From: Parabacteroides distasonis
Lineage (GTDB): Bacteria > Bacteroidota > Bacteroidia > Bacteroidales > Tannerellaceae
NCBI RefSeq assembly: GCF_004793765.1
Contig: NZ_SRYM01000001.1
Coordinates: forward strand, 1 to 64,000
DNA length: 64,000 nucleotides
Reading direction: 5' to 3'
The notes beneath the pieces are model-generated. The model searched no databases. It saw nothing but the letters and a program-made list of their open reading frames with translations, and was not told the origin of the DNA. A program made the translations under genes and the position numbers. Of this stretch, positions 58,965 through 64,000 are shown piece by piece (position 1 is the first letter of the stretch; each line of letters begins with the position of its first letter).

Positions 58965-58995
58965 CAAAGGTAGCTTGAAAACTTCGTACCACCAA
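58965..58995 (-). promoter_or_regulatory. Bacteroidetes-type promoter of feoAB
   Basis: On the minus strand TTG (58993-58995) and TACCTTTG (58965-58972) are 20 nt apart, 19 nt before the feoAB start. A short leader leaves little room for other control. Confidence 0.65.
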
Positions 58996-59029
58996 TACCA
59001 ACTAATAGGTATTTTTTTGTTTCTAGGGG

Positions 59030-59058
59030 TTGTTTTTCGAGTATTTTATTTATGTTTG
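59030..59058 (+). promoter_or_regulatory. Bacteroidetes-type promoter of the lipoprotein-folK unit
   Basis: TTG at 59030-59032 and TATGTTTG at 59051-59058 with an 18-nt spacer, 25 nt before the ATG at 59084. Confidence 0.55.
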
Positions 59059-59083
59059 TGCTGCAAATTTCAACTTTAGACAA

Positions 59084-59503
59084 ATGAAACTACGAATTGC
59101 TTTGTTCGCCACCTTATTGGTTCTTCTGTCAGCTTGTTTTACAGGCTGTAAAAAAGAATTGAAGGATTTCTCTTTTAGTTATAAGTATGGAAAGTGTAAA
59201 TAAGTACAAGTTAATGGTTTTGTTTGATAGTGACGAGACATTCCGTATCGAGGAGTATAATTATTATATGGACAATTTCGCCAAGAAACGAGACCCTAAA
59301 ATTATGGAGGGGACATTGACTGATGAGGAGTTTGCTTCCTTAAAACCGATTCTGCAAAAATGTAATTTCTTTAAGATGAAAGACTCTTATGGCTTTGAGA
59401 AGGAGACGAATTGGGATTTAGGGGATATCAGGTCTCATTTATCAATACATTCTTAAATAATCATAAGAATAACCAAATGCTTTTAGCCAGAAATGGAAAA
59501 TAA
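59084..59503 (+). pseudogene. Broken small lipoprotein gene before folK
   Basis: The first frame encodes a lipoprotein signal (LFATLLVLLSACFTGC) and stops at 59203 after 39 residues. A second frame from about 59187 continues with YKLMVLFDSDETFRIEEYNY through FFKMKDSYGFEKETNWDLG. The first frame then resumes as YQVSFINTFLNNHKNNQMLL and ends with TAA at 59503, overlapping the folK start by 11 nt. Joined, these give a coherent small lipoprotein of about 138 residues, so two compensating frame changes seem to have broken it. A sequencing error is the alternative. Confidence 0.5.
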
Positions 59504-59903
59504 ACGGAACCGGGTCCTGTTGTGCTTAGGCTCTAATTGGGATAAAGAGAAAAATATGGAGTGTGCGGCGGAGATGCTGCGTGCTCATTTTGTTTTTATA
59601 CGGTTTTCCCAGCCAGTTTATACGGAACCGATCGATTGCCCATTATCAACTACATTCTTGAATCGGGTAGCTGTTCTGTATAGCGAGGAGAATCCGGTGC
59701 AAATAAAGAATGTCTTGAAAGATATAGAGTACCGCATCGGACGTAGGCCGGAAGATAAATCCTGTGGGCGTGTGCCGATAGACATTGACTTATTGCAGTG
59801 GAACGACCTGGTCTTGAAAGCTGAGGACTTGACTCGCGGATATGTTCTAGACGGCATTCGCTCGCTCCTTACCGCAGGAGAGAATGATGAATGGTGCCAA
59901 TAG
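59493..59903 (+). CDS. folK: FolK-like pterin pyrophosphokinase
   Basis: A 136-residue protein with the HPPK pattern: LLCLGSNWDKEKNMECAAEM, VYTEPIDCPLSTTFLNRVAV, LKDIEYRIGRRPEDKSCGRV and the catalytic PIDIDLLQWND (the RxxPIDIDLL motif). It transfers pyrophosphate from ATP to 6-hydroxymethyl-dihydropterin in folate synthesis. The start overlaps the end of the broken lipoprotein frame. The last 57 nt overlap the convergent methyltransferase gene, which is unusual. The protein is slightly shorter than E. coli FolK. Confidence 0.88.
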   Translation: MENKRNRVLLCLGSNWDKEKNMECAAEMLRAHFVFIRFSQPVYTEPIDCPLSTTFLNRVAVLYSEENPVQIKNVLKDIEYRIGRRPEDKSCGRVPIDIDLLQWNDLVLKAEDLTRGYVLDGIRSLLTAGENDEWCQ

Positions 59904-60860
59904 AAAACCAAAGGAGCCGCTGTTGCGGATCAATGCGTTAATACTTTTGCATATCAAAGAAAGAATTGGATTGTTCCGGTCTGCGTTATAAAATCCTTTC
60001 TCTACTTTAAGCTTGAACTGGTAAGGTGCTAATAAATCCTCATAAGTCTGTATGGGAAGGATTCGCTCGGTCCAATTACCTGTAGCCGGATCGCAAGTAT
60101 TGTAGGGGTCTTCCGGGATTGGTAGACTCTTTTCTTCAATCACTTTTTGGATATCGGGATAGGTCAAGCCTCTAGTCTGTCGGGCCCATGTCTCTACCTC
60201 TTCTTGGGAGAAATCCGGGCAAAGCTTTGTTATGAATTGCTCTCGTAAAGTATAATAGTTGGGGGATTCCAAAGATCCGTTTTCGCACCCGATCATCATC
60301 TTATGTAACCGTTGTTGGACATACGGGTTGAATGGGGTGGAGGCTGTCGTGAATAGTAGATACATGGAATTGTTTATATGGATTAAATCTTTGAAGAACA
60401 AAGACAAATCATAGACATGCTCTATCAGGTCCGTAGCGATTAAAAGCTGGGGACAAACTTTGTTCCCTGCGCACCAGTTCGCAAGAACATCAGAATTTCC
60501 ATGGAGTATGATGTCAGGCCCTGTTCCTATTATTTGTTTCAATAGCTGAATCGTCTCCACGGAAGATGGGTTAAGATCAATATAAATAACTTGTCCTATC
60601 CCCATGGATTTCGCCAGGATACTAAGGAAGCCGGTTCCTCCTCCATAATCGATTAGCGTGACATCGGAGATTGGGGTCTGTATTGCTTGAAGTCCTCTTT
60701 GTAGGCAATCCGCATATATATGCATGAAATAGCTTAACGCCGGCTTTAAGTTGCCGATGTATCGCTTATTATAATCGCTGATCGGTAATTTGTTATAGTC
60801 GATCGCTTTCAAACGCTCGGTTAATGTATGTAATAAATCACTTCTATTCTCTTTCATCAT
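59847..60860 (-). CDS. Class I SAM-dependent methyltransferase
   Basis: A 337-residue protein. The SAM-binding motif I is LIDYGGGTGFLSILAKSMGI near residue 80, with VIYIDLNPSSVETIQLLKQI next; the core spans about 70-190. The remaining 140 residues are extra and include ETWARQTRGLTYPDIQKVIE. The last 30 residues are hydrophobic (SGSFGFLLAPFIIL). It starts with a 17-nt overlap with the glycosyltransferase gene upstream, so it probably methylates part of the same glycan. The 3' end overlaps folK by 57 nt on the other strand. Confidence 0.8.
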   Translation of the reverse strand: MMKENRSDLLHTLTERLKAIDYNKLPISDYNKRYIGNLKPALSYFMHIYADCLQRGLQAIQTPISDVTLIDYGGGTGFLSILAKSMGIGQVIYIDLNPSSVETIQLLKQIIGTGPDIILHGNSDVLANWCAGNKVCPQLLIATDLIEHVYDLSLFFKDLIHINNSMYLLFTTASTPFNPYVQQRLHKMMIGCENGSLESPNYYTLREQFITKLCPDFSQEEVETWARQTRGLTYPDIQKVIEEKSLPIPEDPYNTCDPATGNWTERILPIQTYEDLLAPYQFKLKVEKGFYNADRNNPILSLICKSINALIRNSGSFGFLLAPFIILSCGKERANAV

Positions 60861-61977
60861 ATATCATCTTGTATAAACGTTTCCCCTGATCTTTATTGGA
60901 AAAAGTAGGGAACAATAATTGTTTTCGTTTATCTATCGCCTCTTTATCTATAGGGAGGGCCATTAATCGTTCACAAGTCCGTATCATCTCATCCGGCGTA
61001 TCGGCGATATGGCACAAAGGATCTAATCCGCTACCAGCTAGCATGAGATGATTGACAATCGTATGCCTTCCGGCGAATAAGCTGTTCAAAAGCTTTAATT
61101 TTAAGCCGGTATCTTGAAATGTGATCAGCATATGGATCTGTGCGTTATGGATCAATTCGTCCATACGTACCTTACAGGGATTTGCTTCTACTATTATATG
61201 TGGGTAAAAGGCGGCCGCCTCTCGTATCAAACGGGTCGGGTTCATGCCCGCTATTATGCAGGTGTGTTTTAATTGGCTGAAAACATGCTTGATGAGAAAT
61301 AACACGGCTCGCTCATTCTCGATAACGGATAGCTTGCCATGATATAAAATATAATCGGATTTCCCTGGTTCAGCCGTAACTTGGTTATTCTTGTGGAAAC
61401 AAGGAACAAACTCGATTCTTTGATTGGGAAATTGCTTTCGTAAATAGTCTGCGTCTGTCGTGGATACGGCGATTATCAGATTTGCGCACCGTACTATTTT
61501 CTGATAGGCTTGGAAACGCATGGCCTCTATCCTAAAAAAGGCATTGCGAATCAATCCTTCGCCCGACTTTGCCAAGTGGCGATAATAATCATGCTCGATA
61601 TTGCATTCCCGAAATATCTTCATCCGGTTTCTTAAACGGGGGTCGTTCATATAATAACAGGAGTGGAGCCCCTCAAATAAGATCGGATAATCATTTTGTA
61701 AGAGATTCTTGATCAAGCGATGATCTTTACGGCTATATACATTGTAAGGGAGCCATGTTAAATTAGCGATTACCCCGGTACGGCGTTTATAATAGAAAAC
61801 CTTGTCGCAAATACTTTCTAATTCCGATGCGTGAGGACGTTCATATTCAAAGCAATGTAATATGAGTTTCACACCACAAGCACGCAAGGCTTCCAGTTTA
61901 TAATACACATCAATAACCCCTCCGTAATTGGCGGGATAAGGTATATTGAACGATACTATGTTGAGGTATTTATCCAT
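60844..61977 (-). CDS. Glycosyltransferase (GT-B fold)
   Basis: From the ATG at 61977, a 377-residue protein of the GT-B type: IVSFNIPYPANYGGVIDVYY at the start, ILHCFEYERPHASELESICD, and a C-terminal donor half with YILYHGKLSVIENERAVLFL. The usual E-x7-E is less clear (DTGLKLKLLNSLFAGRHTIV). It lies 4 nt after the stop of the next upstream glycosyltransferase and 17 nt overlaps the methyltransferase. The extension to 62097 overlaps that upstream gene and is rejected. Substrates unknown. Confidence 0.82.
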   Translation of the reverse strand: MDKYLNIVSFNIPYPANYGGVIDVYYKLEALRACGVKLILHCFEYERPHASELESICDKVFYYKRRTGVIANLTWLPYNVYSRKDHRLIKNLLQNDYPILFEGLHSCYYMNDPRLRNRMKIFRECNIEHDYYRHLAKSGEGLIRNAFFRIEAMRFQAYQKIVRCANLIIAVSTTDADYLRKQFPNQRIEFVPCFHKNNQVTAEPGKSDYILYHGKLSVIENERAVLFLIKHVFSQLKHTCIIAGMNPTRLIREAAAFYPHIIVEANPCKVRMDELIHNAQIHMLITFQDTGLKLKLLNSLFAGRHTIVNHLMLAGSGLDPLCHIADTPDEMIRTCERLMALPIDKEAIDKRKQLLFPTFSNKDQGKRLYKMIYDERE

Positions 61978-61981
61978 TTGT

Positions 61982-63217
61982 TTAAATCTCCTCAAAGATA
62001 CGCACAAATTGGTTCGCTTGCTCTTTTCGGGAATAATTTGATAGCTTATCCCGATCGACGGGTGAGGTTGTATATCCTTTTTCCTGCCATTCCTCATAGT
62101 AATGTTTCAAGAAATCGTATACCTCGTCTACGTGGGTAGCGGCCAATCCGGAATGGGTCTCCTTGATGGCTTCGGCGAGGTAAGCCTCATCACTCTGTAC
62201 GCATAAGATAGGCTTTTCTACTGCGAGCGATTCAAAGAACTTAGTTGTCATGAAGCCTTTTGGACCAGACGTGTCAAACTTATTCGTCAAAGAAAGCAGC
62301 ACCGAGCTTTTGTTCAATATGAGGGGAATATCGGATGCCGGTACATACTCATGATAATCCATGAAAGATTGCACTCCATGTCGTTCGGCCTCTTGGTGGA
62401 TGATGGAGCGGGATTCTTGATCGGTATACCATACTACTCGAAAAGTTTCGGGGACAATGATCTTGTCCTTCATGAGATGGGTGATGGCCGCAAATAATAA
62501 TTCTGGATTTCGGATCGCTAAGCTTAACAACCGTCCGGTATAGGTAATGATGAACCGGGAGGTCTTGATTTGTTGCGGGTAGAATAACTCGGGATCGAAT
62601 CCGTTATAAATCAGTTTTACGTTAGGATTATATTGTTTGAGTACCTCCACATGCCAAGGCGATACGGTCGTTACACAATCTGCTACCTCCAAAGCGTTAT
62701 TCCGCTTTCTAAGTAATCGTTTGCGAAATCGTTTTGTGATAAATGCGTCTAGCCATGGAAATGTGTGGAATTTATGCGATATGTATTCGTTGGAGGCGTA
62801 TTGCTCGATAATATCTCGTAAATCCACGACGAAAGGGAGATTGGTATGGACCGCTAACGTCTTGGCGGCGGTTAAAGGAAAGGTGCGGTATGTGCTACAC
62901 AATATTCCCTTGTACTGGTTGGTCTTTATCAAGGGGATGCATGCGTTGATTATTCTTATGTCTTTATAACCAAACAAGATGTCTAGAAACATGACCCATA
63001 TCCATTCGATATACTTTGATATCTTGCCTGAAGCCTTGTAGTAGCGGACACAATACACGTTCGCATATCCTGTGAGAAATTCGAATGTATTGTCTTTTAT
63101 GTATTCTGTCACTACGGTAACTTCCCACCCCATGCGTGTTAAATATTTGCATAGATATCCCATTCTGGGGGCGAAAGCGGGTGGGAACATATCACATATG
63201 ATAAGGAGTTTATTCAT
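61982..63217 (-). CDS. Glycosyltransferase, GT4-like
   Basis: A 411-residue GT-B enzyme. The N-terminal half begins LLIICDMFPPAFAPRMGYLC and VVTEYIKDNTFEFLTGYANV; the donor half has SRFIITYTGRLLSLAIRNPE and GPKGFMTTKFFESLAVEKPI, which holds the donor-contacting Glu. It probably adds one sugar of the glycan made by this cluster. It follows the PIG-L deacetylase gene by 14 nt in the same direction. Confidence 0.86.
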   Translation of the reverse strand: MNKLLIICDMFPPAFAPRMGYLCKYLTRMGWEVTVVTEYIKDNTFEFLTGYANVYCVRYYKASGKISKYIEWIWVMFLDILFGYKDIRIINACIPLIKTNQYKGILCSTYRTFPLTAAKTLAVHTNLPFVVDLRDIIEQYASNEYISHKFHTFPWLDAFITKRFRKRLLRKRNNALEVADCVTTVSPWHVEVLKQYNPNVKLIYNGFDPELFYPQQIKTSRFIITYTGRLLSLAIRNPELLFAAITHLMKDKIIVPETFRVVWYTDQESRSIIHQEAERHGVQSFMDYHEYVPASDIPLILNKSSVLLSLTNKFDTSGPKGFMTTKFFESLAVEKPILCVQSDEAYLAEAIKETHSGLAATHVDEVYDFLKHYYEEWQEKGYTTSPVDRDKLSNYSRKEQANQFVRIFEEI

Positions 63218-63231
63218 GGATTCAATCAGGG

Positions 63232-63867
63232 TTATAAGAATAGACGAACGACTTCAAACGCTTCCGCATAGGTACATCCAGCCTGGACGCCCCGGGCTCT
63301 GGCTAATGAATAGATAAAGTCTTTGGATAGATAATCTCTCGCTCCTTGCGATTTATAGGCTTTCAATGATTCTACCTTTGTGCCGATATGGCACTCTTCC
63401 AGCCTTATAAAACATTGCGTGTTGAATGTCAAATTGTTCCAGATTAACTCATAACCTAATATATTCGTGTTTTTGAACGCTCGTAGCCCCTCTTGGGCGA
63501 TCGTCGTATGATCTTGGTGGATGTCGTGCAAGCTAGGGATGAAGACCAGATCAAAATCGGAAGCTTTTTTCAGGCGTATTAACTCCTCTAATATCTCTTG
63601 TCTTGCGTATCCCAGTTTTCTTACTTCGTAATTGTATATGATTAGGTTTTCCGGTTCTATACCTAAGGTCTGGGTAGCTTGCTTGACCTCAGTCTTTAGG
63701 ATATCTTTCGGAAAACCCTCGGGAACCGATTGCTGTGCGGTGGAGAAAGCCACGTAGGTCACTTTCTTACCCTCTTCTATCAAGCGTGAGATGGTTCCCC
63801 CCAATCCAAGTTCTCCGTCGTCCGTATGAGGGGCGAGGACTAAAATATTTTTACAATTAGTAATCAT
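63232..63867 (-). CDS. PIG-L family deacetylase
   Basis: A 211-residue LmbE/PIG-L protein. The zinc motif is VLAPHTDDGELGLGGTISRL near residue 11 (PHxDD), with the later metal His in PSLHDIHQDHTTIAQEG near 115. It removes an N-acetyl group, usually from an acetylated amino sugar. In this glycan cluster it may deacetylate a sugar residue of the repeat unit; that use is inferred. The 3' end is 14 nt from the next gene. Confidence 0.9.
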   Translation of the reverse strand: MITNCKNILVLAPHTDDGELGLGGTISRLIEEGKKVTYVAFSTAQQSVPEGFPKDILKTEVKQATQTLGIEPENLIIYNYEVRKLGYARQEILEELIRLKKASDFDLVFIPSLHDIHQDHTTIAQEGLRAFKNTNILGYELIWNNLTFNTQCFIRLEECHIGTKVESLKAYKSQGARDYLSKDFIYSLARARGVQAGCTYAEAFEVVRLFL

Positions 63868-63905
63868 TCTTTCTTATTTATTTGAATACAGGGATTTTAT
63901 TGTTT

Positions 63906-64000
63906 TTACAGCTTCGCTAATTCTTTCAATAGCTGGGCGTATAACTTACGTAAATAACTTCCAGATCCTTCTTGTACGGAGTCATTATGCCATAGTAAAA
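63906..64000 (-). CDS. C-terminal end of an unidentified protein (partial)
   Basis: A frame enters from the right edge on the minus strand, reads LWHNDSVQEGSGSYLRKLYA then QLLKELAKL, and stops at 63906. The HND...G.....L ending resembles C-termini of some polysaccharide deacetylase-like proteins, but 30 residues are too few to be sure. It lies 38 nt before the PIG-L gene in the same direction and so belongs to the same glycan cluster. Confidence 0.45.
   Translation of the reverse strand, partial: LLWHNDSVQEGSGSYLRKLYAQLLKELAKL

Noticed and set aside
1-64000. CRISPR arrays, tRNA and rRNA genes
   Set aside because: No regularly spaced repeat-spacer series was seen; the repeated motifs found are iterons and hairpins. 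No cloverleaf-like or rRNA segment was recognised by eye.

Overview
The window looks like chromosome from a Bacteroidales gut bacterium, most likely Parabacteroides (P. distasonis-like). The grounds are Bacteroidetes-type promoters (-7 element TAnnTTTG) before several genes, Bacteroides-type integrases and transfer-element genes, glycan-handling lipoproteins, a FeoA-FeoB fusion and a Wza/Wzz/Wzx/Wzy polysaccharide locus. The genus is inferred; no rRNA gene is present.

Layout. (1) 1-5660: the end of an unidentified gene, a three-gene unit with two tandem tyrosine recombinases and a RhuM-like protein, a third recombinase reduced to its C-terminus between clusters of GGTAAC repeats, and a piece of a conjugative element (ArdA, DUF3873 and unknown small proteins). 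(2) 5726-16039: a tailed-prophage remnant in canonical order: MuF head protein with a toxin-like C-terminus, scaffold, decoration protein, capsid, connectors, tail tube, tail chaperones and a tape measure cut off after about 110 residues. Portal, terminase and the rest of the tail are missing. Three cargo cassettes interrupt it: an antirepressor pair, a three-gene unit with its own promoter and terminator, and a toxin-antitoxin-like trio. (3) 16111-20325: housekeeping genes dpm1-like, pyrC, queE-queD and a receiver-kinase hybrid whose phosphoacceptor His is Asn.

(4) 20498-26580: a compact, visibly GC-rich island. It holds a glucosaminidase with overlapping small membrane ORFs beside it, DUF4248, an HU-like protein, a small membrane protein, a 35-residue micropeptide, a DnaG-type primase, a DnaB-type helicase and a winged-helix protein, ending at five 12-bp iteron-like repeats next to an AT-rich stretch. 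It reads as a phage- or plasmid-like replicon and is the least ordinary part of the window. (5) 27015-41747: glycoside hydrolases (GH51, GH20), a DUF1080 protein, glyA, ettA, a GNAT enzyme, a TPR protein, lepA and cvfB.

(6) 41944-54956: a surface polysaccharide locus with Wza and Wzz, LicD, two glycosyltransferases, Wzy, Wzx, an opine-dehydrogenase-family enzyme, a nucleotidyltransferase-aminotransferase fusion and UDP-sugar dehydrogenase. The enzyme set suggests a polymer decorated with a nucleotide-activated amino compound, moved by LicD. (7) 54960-59903: a lipoprotein phosphoesterase, FeoAB with its small Cys-rich partner, a broken lipoprotein gene and folK. (8) 59847-64000: a second glycan cluster with a methyltransferase, two glycosyltransferases, a PIG-L deacetylase and one partial gene. 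No tRNA, rRNA or CRISPR array was recognised.
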